From: Nitrospirota bacterium | GTDB taxonomy: Bacteria; Nitrospirota_A; Leptospirillia; Leptospirillales; Leptospirillaceae | Direction: 5' to 3' | NCBI GenBank assembly: GCA_021838765.1 | Contig: JAKCCY010000152.1 | Location: forward strand, 1 to 6,273 | DNA: 6,273 nucleotides | The notes under the pieces: model-generated | Seen by the model: only the letters and a program-made list of their open reading frames with translations | The model's database searches: none | Told to the model about the DNA's origin: nothing | Position numbers and translations under genes: made by a program | Part shown: piece by piece, positions 1 through 5,500 of the stretch | Layout of the letters: every line of letters starts with the position of its first letter | How positions within the stretch are numbered: the stretch's first letter is position 1

Positions 1-146
1 TGAAAGGCATATTTCACCATGACATGCTTTCCGACCACTGCGCCGTTTTTGGGGGAGATAATCTCAACCACAGGTTTTTCCCAGGCCGCTCCGCAAAAAA
101 CAAGAACGGACGCTCCCATTATGATGCGACCCAACCACCTGTTCAT
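1..146 (-). CDS. Secreted protein with signal peptide, N-terminal part only
   Basis: This is the start of a minus-strand gene that runs off the left edge; 48 codons are visible. The ATG at 146-144 is preceded three bases upstream by a run of six G (150-155), a usable ribosome site at short spacing. Residues 1-7 are basic (MNRWLGR), residues 8-21 form a hydrophobic core (IIMGASVLVFCGAA), and the chain turns polar at about residue 23, which is a typical Sec signal peptide. C18 is preceded by F, which is a poor lipobox, so signal peptidase I cleavage after A20 or A21 is more likely than lipidation. The mature start (VVEIISPKNGAVVGKHV) resembles the opening strand of Ig-like or DUF4399-type periplasmic domains that begin with an SPKNG/SPKDG turn. 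That family guess rests on about 25 residues. The reading frame is clear, the function is not. Confidence 0.72.
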   Translation of the reverse strand, partial: MNRWLGRIIMGASVLVFCGAAWEKPVVEIISPKNGAVVGKHVMVKYAF

Positions 147-401
147 TTTCCCCCCTTTTGATGATGGTGAACCCCAAAAAAGAGATTTTGGTCTCGTCTT
201 CTTTTTGTGGTTCTCTGCTTTCGACATAACGCCGGAAGGAGGAACCCACAATCGGAAGGGTAGCGTTCAGCGGGCAATTCGATTGTCTTTAAAAGATGGA
301 GCAAAATTTCCTGAGACTCATTTCCTGAGACTCTATGACGAGATTCTATAGGATCTATGACACGAGAAAAAGTCGCTCTCCCGGCGTTTGTTTAAGTTGT
401 T
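147..401. other. Non-coding stretch between divergent genes
   Basis: No credible gene is seen here on either strand. The open frame starting at 19 on the plus strand has low-complexity, non-protein-like content and is antisense to the signal-peptide gene. The stretch should contain the promoter of the minus-strand secreted-protein gene, but I could not pick out a convincing -35/-10 pair for it. It also holds a perfect tandem duplication (306-333) and a looser repeat of TCTATGAC at 332-339 and 354-361. Confidence 0.5.
306..333. repeat. Perfect 14-bp tandem duplication
   Basis: The unit ATTTCCTGAGACTC occurs at 306-319 and again, directly adjacent and identical, at 320-333. It lies in non-coding DNA about 70 bp upstream of the vapBC promoter. 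It could be a replication-slippage duplication or a pair of protein-binding sites. The sequence does not decide between these. Confidence 0.9.
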
Positions 402-430
402 TTGACATTAATAAGACTAGTCTTTAGACT
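402..430 (+). promoter_or_regulatory. Sigma-70-like promoter of the vapBC operon
   Basis: A perfect consensus -35 box TTGACA (402-407) is followed after a 17-bp spacer by TAGACT (425-430), which matches the -10 consensus TATAAT at four of six positions. Transcription would start near 437. That leaves a leader of about 135 nt before the antitoxin start at 571, which is long for a TA operon. Inverted repeats cover the spacer and the -10 box, so a bound repressor would block polymerase. Confidence 0.62.
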
Positions 431-452
431 AGGTCGATGAAGGTTAATGTCA
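403..452. promoter_or_regulatory. Nested inverted repeats, likely operator of vapBC
   Basis: Two symmetric elements share this site. The outer arms are TGACATTAA (403-411) and its exact reverse complement TTAATGTCA (444-452). Inside are CTAGTCT (417-423) and AGACTAG (426-432), a 7-bp-arm inverted repeat with a 2-bp centre. AGACTAGTCT (414-423) is itself a 10-bp palindrome, so AGACTAG also appears twice in direct orientation 12 bp apart. The inner element covers the promoter spacer and the -10 box. TA antitoxins commonly repress their own promoter by binding such repeats, often with the toxin as co-repressor. Assigning these repeats to the downstream antitoxin is inference from position. Confidence 0.6.
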
Positions 453-570
453 GGACATCTTTCACACCCATGGCGACTTACGGAATGGTATCAAGAAAAA
501 AAAGGAGATGCGCCCATTATCCCCGCTTTCACTAAAGGGCCTCAAGGAAAGAGGGGATGTTGCGCTAAAC

Positions 571-816
571 ATGATGAAAACAGAAATCGGTGCTTATGAA
601 GCGAAAACGAAACTTTCCGAGTTGTTGCGGTTGGTTGGAGATGGGCAGAGTTTTACGATTACCAATCGCGGTGAGCCGGTTGCGGATCTTGTTCCAAACA
701 TTGGCATTAAACGGAAAGACAGGGCTCTTGCGGTCAGGAAACTGAAGGAGTTGATGATGGTTCACCCTGTTCGGGATGTGAACATCAAGGAACTGATCTT
801 GGAAGGCCGGAAATGA
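571..816 (+). CDS. Phd/YefM-family antitoxin of a VapBC-type pair
   Basis: This 81-residue protein opens with KTEIGAYEAKTKLSELLRLV and continues with FTITNRGEPVADLVP, the hallmark of the Phd/YefM fold: N-terminal strand, EAK..LSELL helix, then the ITxRGxPVAxLVP hairpin (about residues 3-48). The charged C-terminal part (about 50-81, ending KELILEGRK) should wrap around the toxin active site. The protein is expected to bind DNA as a dimer and repress its own operon. The start at 571 is chosen because the family's first strand begins there. The in-frame ATG at 508 abuts its GGAG with no spacer and would add an unrelated 21-residue leader. The ribosome site for 571 is weak: GAGGGG at 551-556 is 14 bases away, and ATG 574 is an alternative. 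Its stop overlaps the toxin start (ATGA, 813-816), which couples translation of the pair. Confidence 0.88.
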   Translation: MMKTEIGAYEAKTKLSELLRLVGDGQSFTITNRGEPVADLVPNIGIKRKDRALAVRKLKELMMVHPVRDVNIKELILEGRK

Positions 817-1235
817 ATTTTGTTCTGGACAACTCCATAACAATGCGCTGGTTCTTTGGCGACGGAATGCATCAAGAATTAGCCTATGCCACGGGTGTTC
901 TTTCTGCCATGGAAGCTAACGTTGCCGTGGTTCCTGTGATCTGGAGGCTTGAAGTCTCCAATGTCCTCGCCAGAGCAGAATGGAAGGGATTGGTGACAGA
1001 AGCCCGGAGTTCATCATTCCTTTCGCTCCTTTCGGAGTTGGATATTGAAGTGGATATGAACACGGTGGATCATGCTCTTTCGGATACCCTTCAACTGGCT
1101 CGGCGGTATGCCCTATCCTCTTACGATGCTTCTTATCTTGAACTGGCGCTGCGTCATGGACTGTCACTTGCGAGCCTGGATGAAGATCTGATGAAAGCTG
1201 CCGAAAAATCGGGAGTGAAGAGATTTGTTCCCTGA
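813..1235 (+). CDS. vapC: VapC-type PIN-domain ribonuclease toxin
   Basis: This 140-residue protein is of normal length for a single-domain VapC. The PIN-domain acidic residues are in the expected order: D6 in FVLDNSIT, E47 in WRLEVSNVL, D105 in SSYDASYLELA and D123 in LASLDEDLMKAA. They would hold a magnesium ion for RNA cleavage. VapC toxins act in the cytoplasm as endoribonucleases, often on tRNA or rRNA, and are held inactive by the cognate antitoxin; the target here cannot be read from sequence. The ATG at 813 overlaps the antitoxin stop and has GGAAGG (801-806) six bases upstream inside the antitoxin gene, so expression is coupled. All four acidic positions are present and the frame is clean, so the toxin looks active. 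No terminator hairpin is visible after the stop. A transposase remnant begins within about 25 bp. Confidence 0.92.
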   Translation: MNFVLDNSITMRWFFGDGMHQELAYATGVLSAMEANVAVVPVIWRLEVSNVLARAEWKGLVTEARSSSFLSLLSELDIEVDMNTVDHALSDTLQLARRYALSSYDASYLELALRHGLSLASLDEDLMKAAEKSGVKRFVP

Positions 1236-1257
1236 TCTGGGGTTGGAGTTGTCCACG

Positions 1258-1401
1258 GTGAGATCTGAAGTCGTTTACCGTTTCTGGCATCTGGCCTACT
1301 CTGTCGAAAGTGTCGGGGAGGCGACACCAGAAAGCGTCCGTTGTTATGTCGAAAGCCAGGGGAGCAAGGAAAAACCGCGCAAAGCCAAACCGCCCGCTTG
1401 A
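1258..1401 (+). pseudogene. C-terminal remnant of an IS200/IS605-type TnpA transposase (probable)
   Basis: A short open stretch of 47 codons reads FWHLAYSVESVGEATPESV at about residues 9-27, then RCYVESQG and a basic tail before a TGA at 1399-1401. The pattern of a W, an aromatic residue followed by a xxSVG turn, then E-x-V-x-x-Y-V-E-x-Q resembles the C-terminal end of Y1-type TnpA transposases (LW..SYFV.TVG.VS.ETV..YIE.Q). The catalytic HUH motif and nucleophilic tyrosine region upstream are missing, so the element cannot be active. The fragment starts almost at the vapC stop and lacks a start codon context. The open frame extends upstream to the vapC end, and position 1258 is only a GTG within it. 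The identification is from remembered family pattern, not from a search, and is moderate. Confidence 0.5.
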
Positions 1402-1532
1402 GCCATTCCTGCCTTACAGTCCAAGAAGGGGAATGGGTGGGCTGTTCAACGAACGCTATCGTTCCTGGTCTCTGGATACGGAACACCTTGAGGCGTGTTG
1501 CATGCGATAGAGCACCAGAAGCGACATGGCCG
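1402..1532. other. Unassigned DNA between the transposase remnant and mazF
   Basis: No gene is recognisable on either strand in these 131 bases. A small hairpin, GAACG (1451-1455) / CGTTC (1460-1464) with a 4-nt loop, could be a relic of a subterminal insertion-sequence hairpin, but such short stems are common by chance. The vapBC and mazEF loci converge here and no T-tailed terminator is visible for either. Confidence 0.4.
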
Positions 1533-1933
1533 CTATGGCCGTGCTTTGCCGATTTCGATGATCTGATTCAGACAGTCGCAGACTGCCGTAAACTGGGAAT
1601 CCGGCAGTCTGCCCATCGGGTGGGGTCCGGCCTTACGAACACGCCAGTCAAACGATTTGGGCTGATGGCACAACACGTAACTTGTTTGCCAGCGTTTCGG
1701 TTTTTTGCCGTCCCGACGGGGATGGCGAATGGATTGTCTGCGTTGTACTCGGCCGTTGTCATGGGCAATCCGATGACGAGGGAGGTTCTTTCGTTGAAAA
1801 TCCGGGGAGAAAGAACCAAGAAGGGGTGGACGTTGAGCATTTCTCGGCCGGACTGCGGGTAGCCGTCGATCCAGATAATGGTCTGGCGCTCCGGTACCCA
1901 GAGTGGACCAGCCATTTCTGCAGGTTTCTTCAC
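1533..1933 (-). pseudogene. mazF: MazF-type endoribonuclease toxin, frameshifted
   Basis: The frame starts at a GTG (1933-1931) that overlaps the mazE stop as GTGA. It reads RQTIIWIDGYPQSGREM, then VHPFLVLSP, SLVIGLPMTT and NPFAIPVGTAKNRNAGK, the usual strand order of MazF/PemK. At codon 83 (AAA, 1687-1685) this frame loses family likeness and ends at 1568 after 121 residues. The next frame picks up at once with TSYVLCHQPKSFDWRVRKAG and ..FTAVCDCLNQI, the typical C-terminal half of this MazF branch, ending in TAG at 1535-1533. One extra A in the AAA at 1685-1687 would restore a 133-residue protein reading GKTSYVLCHQ across the joint. MazF toxins cut single-stranded mRNA at short motifs. The shifted product lacks the KSFDWR strand that completes the fold, so it should be inactive unless the lesion is a sequencing error or is bypassed. 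The E. coli MazF Arg29 position aligns with a histidine (VHP) here. Confidence 0.85.
1578..1612. repeat. 11-bp perfect inverted repeat inside the mazF 3' region
   Basis: GCAGACTGCCG (1578-1588) and its exact reverse complement CGGCAGTCTGC (1602-1612) flank a 13-nt loop. In RNA from either strand this would form a stable GC-rich hairpin. No T-run follows on either side, so it is not a standard terminator. The bases also encode sensible MazF residues in the restored frame (GRLPDSQFTAVCD), so the symmetry may be incidental to coding. Confidence 0.8.
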
Positions 1934-2184
1934 GGCCAGTTTTCGGCTCCGACCGATTCGGCTGCCATCGATTCTCCTCCGTGCCGGCTCGGATCGAATT
2001 GTGCCAGTTTCTCCTTCAGGGAAATATCGCGATTTTTGATCTCCGTGATCACTAAGTGGTTGTTTTCGACCGTGATCCGGACCCGGCTGTTCTCGTGCAG
2101 TCTCGCCTCCTTTGCGATGGCGGACGGTATTCTGAGACCCAAGCTGTTTCCCCAGCGTTTGATGTCGAGAACCTCTTCGGACAT
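1930..2184 (-). CDS. mazE: MazE-type antitoxin, SpoVT/AbrB fold
   Basis: This 84-residue protein carries the MazE DNA-binding signature near its start: LDIKRWGNSLGLRIPSAIAK (about residues 6-25), then VRITVENNHLVITEI (about 35-49), which builds the swapped-hairpin AbrB barrel. The tail from about residue 52 (ISLKEKLAQFDPSRHGGE and an acidic ENWP end) fits the flexible segment that occupies the MazF active site. The start at 2184 is favoured over the ATG at 2199 because AGGAGG (2196-2191) sits six bases upstream of 2184, within the codons that the longer version would use. Its TGA overlaps the GTG of mazF by four bases. The gene is intact although its toxin partner is frameshifted, so it may now act as a solo antitoxin or autoregulator. 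A strong promoter and a palindromic operator lie just upstream. Confidence 0.92.
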   Translation of the reverse strand: MSEEVLDIKRWGNSLGLRIPSAIAKEARLHENSRVRITVENNHLVITEIKNRDISLKEKLAQFDPSRHGGESMAAESVGAENWP

Positions 2185-2200
2185 GAGCCACCTCCTCATT

Positions 2201-2230
2201 AAATTGTATAAACATTAGTTTATACAATTT
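2201..2230. promoter_or_regulatory. mazEF operator, perfect 13-bp-arm palindrome
   Basis: AAATTGTATAAAC (2201-2213) and its exact reverse complement (2218-2230) are separated by ATTA. The repeat overlaps the -10 box and the presumed transcription start of mazEF and lies 17 bp upstream of the mazE ATG. MazE proteins bind such inverted repeats to repress their own operon. The symmetry is seen directly; the role is inferred from position. Confidence 0.82.
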
Positions 2231-2246
2231 TGCGTCATTGTCTCAA
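2219..2246 (-). promoter_or_regulatory. Sigma-70-like promoter of mazEF
   Basis: On the minus strand TTGAGA (2246-2241) is a 5/6 match to the -35 box. After 16 bp it is followed by TATAAA (2224-2219), a 5/6 match to the -10 box. Transcription would start near 2212, giving a leader of under 30 nt to the mazE ATG. The -10 box lies inside the palindrome at 2201-2230, as expected for an autorepressed TA promoter. Confidence 0.72.
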
Positions 2247-2282
2247 ACGGCTAGCCTCCTCCAATATGTGATGATTTTAGGG

Positions 2283-2732
2283 GAAGGGCCAGATCCCGAA
2301 ACCCGAAGTCGTTCGAAAAAACAGGAAAGCTTCCCAGGAAAGAATCTCCTGAAGTTCGGATAGCTAAAATCTGGAAAGACCGCTGTAGTTCTCTCTCCAG
2401 AAGGCCGGAATGGCCGTGGGACCGATCTTGATCGTTCCATTGACCTTGATGGTGAAGTGAACACCCAGAAAGGGTTGCCCCAGATTGGGGAAGGGGTGAT
2501 ATTGGTCTTGAGCGGTCGATCTTCCTGGAGACTGGAGTTATATTCCAGGTAAATGCCCTTTGAAGAGGAGGTTGGTCGTTTCGGCAGAATACCCGAAGTC
2601 ACGGGCAATGTGGTCGGCATAGAGTCCGGCGGCATTGCTAAGAGTTCGATAGGTGAAGCTTCTTTCGACATCTCCTGTGCATCTGATCTCTTGGAGCCAT
2701 GTCTTTTTTGGTAAGAAGTTTTTAAAGAATCG
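2283..2732 (-). pseudogene. Decayed internal fragment of lhgO (second copy)
   Basis: About 450 bp matches the intact lhgO segment at 5794-6247 in the same orientation, with roughly nine of ten bases equal by eye. On the minus strand it starts near the RFF of the intact protein, reads ..GDVERSFTYRTLSNAAGLYAD.., and stops at DLAL.. without the C-terminal third. Lesions relative to the intact copy are an extra T at 2559-2561 (first frameshift), one base missing near 2496-2499 (second frameshift), an in-frame TAG at 2366-2364, and one base missing near 2315-2321. The N-terminal FAD-binding part and the true C-terminus are both absent, so no functional oxidase can be made. Its right edge overlaps the last codons of the membrane glycosyltransferase gene, and its left edge lies about 37 bp from the mazEF promoter. 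It is a relic of duplication or of a replaced homologous gene. Confidence 0.92.
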
Positions 2733-4305
2733 CAATCTTCCTCAACCGGCAGAGCCGGATCCCGGCTCTGGCCCGGTTTTTCAATGAAAAGCAGGAAGAT
2801 CGATCAATCTGCACTCCGAATTTTTTCAAGGATTTTTGATTGGAAGACAATGCATCCTTGTTTGTCAGGAGATAGAGCGGTTTTTTAGATTTTTGAACAT
2901 ATTCATGAACTTTTTTATCCCAAAAGGGAGAAGCAATGCCGCCAAGATTTCCGATCGTGAAATACCGGAAATCTTCTGGCAGTTCAGGAATCACAAAAGC
3001 CAACGGTTTTGATCCCACCAGAACCAGAGCCTCTTTCGGAAGTCCTTTTGGGATTCCCCGCACTTGAAAATAGCTTTTCCCCCAGGAGATTCGCCCCCAG
3101 TCGGGATAATGGGGATTCATGGCATTAAAGAGAATGAAAGAGAGGGTGACGATCACGGCTCCCTTGCCGAGGAGGTATCGGAGAAGAAGAAAAATCAGAA
3201 TGGGCGCAAGTTCTTCAAGGGGAGACAAATATCGGTAATAAGAAAAAGTCACTTCCCAGATGATAAAAGAGGCAACAAAAAAGGTCAGGAAAAATTGTTC
3301 ATCCAAGGGAAAGGTCTTTTTTTCTACTTCTTTGATCTGTCCCACCGGAAAGGCTCTGGAAACAATCATCTTCAGTAAAACGAGAAGAATGAGAACATAG
3401 ATGAACATAAAGGAATAATTTTCAATGCTCAGTTCGGCAATCTGATGTTGTTTTGTGAAATAGAATGGAAAGAAAATCCATTCGGCAAAAGATGACGGAA
3501 ACCACCGATAGTCATGGGAGTCGACGGAAAGTCCGTAGGGGGAATGAAAGAGAGTGTTGTAATAAGGAAAAAAGGGGTTCCCGAAGCGCTGATAGATTTT
3601 AAGAAACCAGAATCCTCCGGTGACAGCAAAACCAACACCACTTCCGGAAAGAAAAGAGATCAGGCGTTTGCTGTTCGTCGTGTTGATTCCCATCGAAAAG
3701 AGGACAGCAACGGCTATTCCCAGGATGTAAACGGCGTTCGTAAGTTTGAGTCCGACCCCCATTCCCATGAGTATACCGCCCCATATCCATCCGGAACTCG
3801 ACTGATCGCCCATGCGGTGGAGGAGTATGGTCAGTCCGGACAATACAAAAAGTCCGGTCAGAACATCTCCATTAGTGTTCCCAAGCTGAGAGAGAAAGTT
3901 GGGAACATAGAGTCCGGAAAGGGCAAGAAGAGTCTTGAAAACAATGCGGTAAGACGTTCTCTCAATCCTTTTGTCGATGAATATGCCGGCGATAAGATAC
4001 AGGAAGATAAAGCCAAGACCGTCGAGTGTGCCGATAAGAAGTCCGACCGCGATCGGCGGAAGATTGTGAATCAAGAGAAAAATGAAGATGTTATAAAGCG
4101 GTTCGAGTAGGGACTGGATACCGGCTGGCATCATGTCTTTTTGCCAGGATCCTGTCCAGAAGGCATAGCCTGTGTAGTAATGGTAGTTCAGGAGATCCCA
4201 GTTCACATCCTGGCCCTGTGTCAGGGCCAGAAGTCCAAAAAGAAAGGGAGGCAGGATGAGAAGTGTCCTTTCGATCAATCGAAAACGACCGGGGCTCTCT
4301 TTCAA
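2722..4305 (-). CDS. Multi-pass membrane protein, probable GT-C-type glycosyltransferase
   Basis: This 527-residue integral membrane protein has a first helix at about 12-30, then a loop with DVNWDLLNYHYYTGYAFW (33-50), followed by about ten further hydrophobic segments up to about 397 and a soluble C-terminal part of about 130 residues. A short first loop with an acidic residue (here D33 and D37) after TM1, followed by many helices, is the layout of GT-C enzymes, which take sugars from polyprenyl-phosphate donors on the outer membrane face. The GVGLKLTNAVY stretch (183-193) also fits that group. No exact family is recognised and acceptor and sugar are unknown. The start is TTG at 4305-4303: a TGA lies seven codons upstream in frame and no ATG occurs before residue 58. 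TTG overlaps the GT2 stop as TTGA, so translation is probably coupled. The last codons (IAIL and TAA) lie within sequence shared with the lhgO fragment. Confidence 0.78.
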   Translation of the reverse strand: MKESPGRFRLIERTLLILPPFLFGLLALTQGQDVNWDLLNYHYYTGYAFWTGSWQKDMMPAGIQSLLEPLYNIFIFLLIHNLPPIAVGLLIGTLDGLGFIFLYLIAGIFIDKRIERTSYRIVFKTLLALSGLYVPNFLSQLGNTNGDVLTGLFVLSGLTILLHRMGDQSSSGWIWGGILMGMGVGLKLTNAVYILGIAVAVLFSMGINTTNSKRLISFLSGSGVGFAVTGGFWFLKIYQRFGNPFFPYYNTLFHSPYGLSVDSHDYRWFPSSFAEWIFFPFYFTKQHQIAELSIENYSFMFIYVLILLVLLKMIVSRAFPVGQIKEVEKKTFPLDEQFFLTFFVASFIIWEVTFSYYRYLSPLEELAPILIFLLLRYLLGKGAVIVTLSFILFNAMNPHYPDWGRISWGKSYFQVRGIPKGLPKEALVLVGSKPLAFVIPELPEDFRYFTIGNLGGIASPFWDKKVHEYVQKSKKPLYLLTNKDALSSNQKSLKKFGVQIDRSSCFSLKNRARAGIRLCRLRKIAIL

Positions 4306-5270
4306 CTGTCCAGAATCTTTCCGTCAAATGGATCAAGAGAAGTGATCTCTGAATGGTCAGGGGAGGGAATGCTCAGAAAGGCAAGCATTTTTGCCTCTTT
4401 TCGTCCACGGCTGACGGTATCGAGAATGAGACCCGCGAAAAAGCTTAGAAAGGCAAGAATCATCATACCCGTTGAGAGAAGGGCTGTCGGCAAGCGGGGG
4501 ACAAGACCCGTCTGGAAATATTCCTGAATGACCGGGATTCCGACGGCCAAAGACATTAACGTCAGGTATAGACCAAACAGTGAAAAAAGGAGGAGCGGTT
4601 TTTCCTGTTTCAAGAGTATCAAGATCTGCATGAGGATCCTTTGTCCATCCCTGAAAGAATGGAGTTTGCTCTGGGATCCGGGAGGCCGGCTTCGATAGGG
4701 AGCTTTGACATTGATGATCGATACGCCCAATTCCAGCGCATGCACGACAATTTCTGTTTCGATCTCGAACCCTTCTGAAAAGACAGGAAAAGATTTGACA
4801 AAGCGGCGCGAAAGGGCCTTGTATCCTGAGAGCATGTCTGTTACCGCATCGCCGAAAAGGAGTTGGACAGTATCGGTCAGGACAATATTGCCGATTGCAT
4901 GGCCCGGGCGATATGCCTCACGCGTCTTTTCTGCGACGCGTACACCATTTACGAGGTCATATCCTTCCGAGACCAGCTTCACCATTGATCCTGCGATTTC
5001 CGGATCATAAGTATCGTCGCCATCCACAAGGAGATAGATCGAAGCGTCGATATCCCGAAACATTCGGGATACGACAAATCCTTTTCCTTTCCGGTGTTCA
5101 TGAAGGACGGTGGCTCCCCGGAGTCGGGAAATCTCGGCCGATTGATCGATTGAAGCATTATCGCAGACAAAAATAGAACAACCGGGAAGTGATTTGTGAA
5201 AATCATCAATAACTTTTCCGATGGTCAATGCTTCATTGAGGCAGGGAATCAGAACGGCGATACGGATCAT
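4302..5270 (-). CDS. Family 2 glycosyltransferase with two C-terminal membrane helices (polyprenyl-phosphate type)
   Basis: This 322-residue protein begins with RIAVLIPCLNEALTIGKVI (3-21), the GT-A nucleotide-sugar fold. It has D37 in CDNAS, the metal-binding LVDGDDTYDP (81-90; D83, D85, D86) and DMLSGYKALSRRFVKSFP (145-162) with FEIETEI (168-174). All are standard for dolichol/undecaprenyl-phosphate glycosyltransferases of the DPM1/GtrB type. Two hydrophobic segments at about 226-247 and 261-286 anchor it in the membrane. The reaction is expected to move a sugar from a nucleotide donor to a polyprenyl phosphate on the cytoplasmic face. The sugar is not determinable. The ATG at 5270-5268 has GAGGG four to five bases upstream. 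The gene overlaps the downstream membrane protein by four bases, so the two likely form a donor-making and donor-using pair. About 40 residues after the second helix are polar and family-atypical. Confidence 0.9.
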   Translation of the reverse strand: MIRIAVLIPCLNEALTIGKVIDDFHKSLPGCSIFVCDNASIDQSAEISRLRGATVLHEHRKGKGFVVSRMFRDIDASIYLLVDGDDTYDPEIAGSMVKLVSEGYDLVNGVRVAEKTREAYRPGHAIGNIVLTDTVQLLFGDAVTDMLSGYKALSRRFVKSFPVFSEGFEIETEIVVHALELGVSIINVKAPYRSRPPGSQSKLHSFRDGQRILMQILILLKQEKPLLLFSLFGLYLTLMSLAVGIPVIQEYFQTGLVPRLPTALLSTGMMILAFLSFFAGLILDTVSRGRKEAKMLAFLSIPSPDHSEITSLDPFDGKILDS

Positions 5271-5500
5271 CTTCCCTCACCGGGGAAATGGCGTGACACA
5301 ATATCAAGAATCATCAAGTGTGCACCGTAACTTTCTAGAAATGAGTCTTTAAAGGTGCCACTAAAGTCGTTGTTTAAAGAGAAACCTTTACAATTATCGC
5401 TTTAATATGGAAGGATTTCCAGAGAGGGTTCGCTTGTCCACGAGATAGTATCCCCATGCGAAGAAACCGAATTTTTAAATCAGGCTAATGTGAAACCATC
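5271..5500. other. Intergenic region between lhgO and the glycosyltransferase pair
   Basis: These 230 bases are AT-rich and hold no recognisable gene. The promoter of the GT2 gene may lie here, but no minus-strand -35/-10 pair is good enough to call. A GATAAT (minus strand, at about 5396) lacks a fitting -35. No T-tailed hairpin marks the end of lhgO. TTTAAAG-like motifs recur between about 5347 and 5405 without clear symmetry. Confidence 0.45.

Noticed and set aside
173..191. CCAAAA/TTTTGG inverted repeat as a terminator or leader hairpin
   Set aside because: A-T-rich 6-bp stem with no supporting context; likely chance.
19..351. 110-codon plus-strand open frame at the left edge
   Set aside because: Antisense to a signal-peptide gene with a good start; composition is not protein-like and it runs through the tandem repeat.
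1451..1464. Small hairpin GAACG/CGTTC as an insertion-sequence end
   Set aside because: A 5-bp stem is too short to call, and no matching second end was found.
1682..2218. 178-codon open frame on the plus strand across mazEF
   Set aside because: Opposite strand of two recognisable TA proteins; no domain of its own and no ribosome site.
2243..2671. 142-codon minus-strand open frame
   Set aside because: Shadow frame of the decayed lhgO copy, not a gene.
3514..4110. 198-codon open frame on the plus strand
   Set aside because: It is antisense to the large membrane protein gene, whose hydrophobic pattern is clearly real. The plus-strand product is a lysine/serine/glycine-rich shadow without family likeness.
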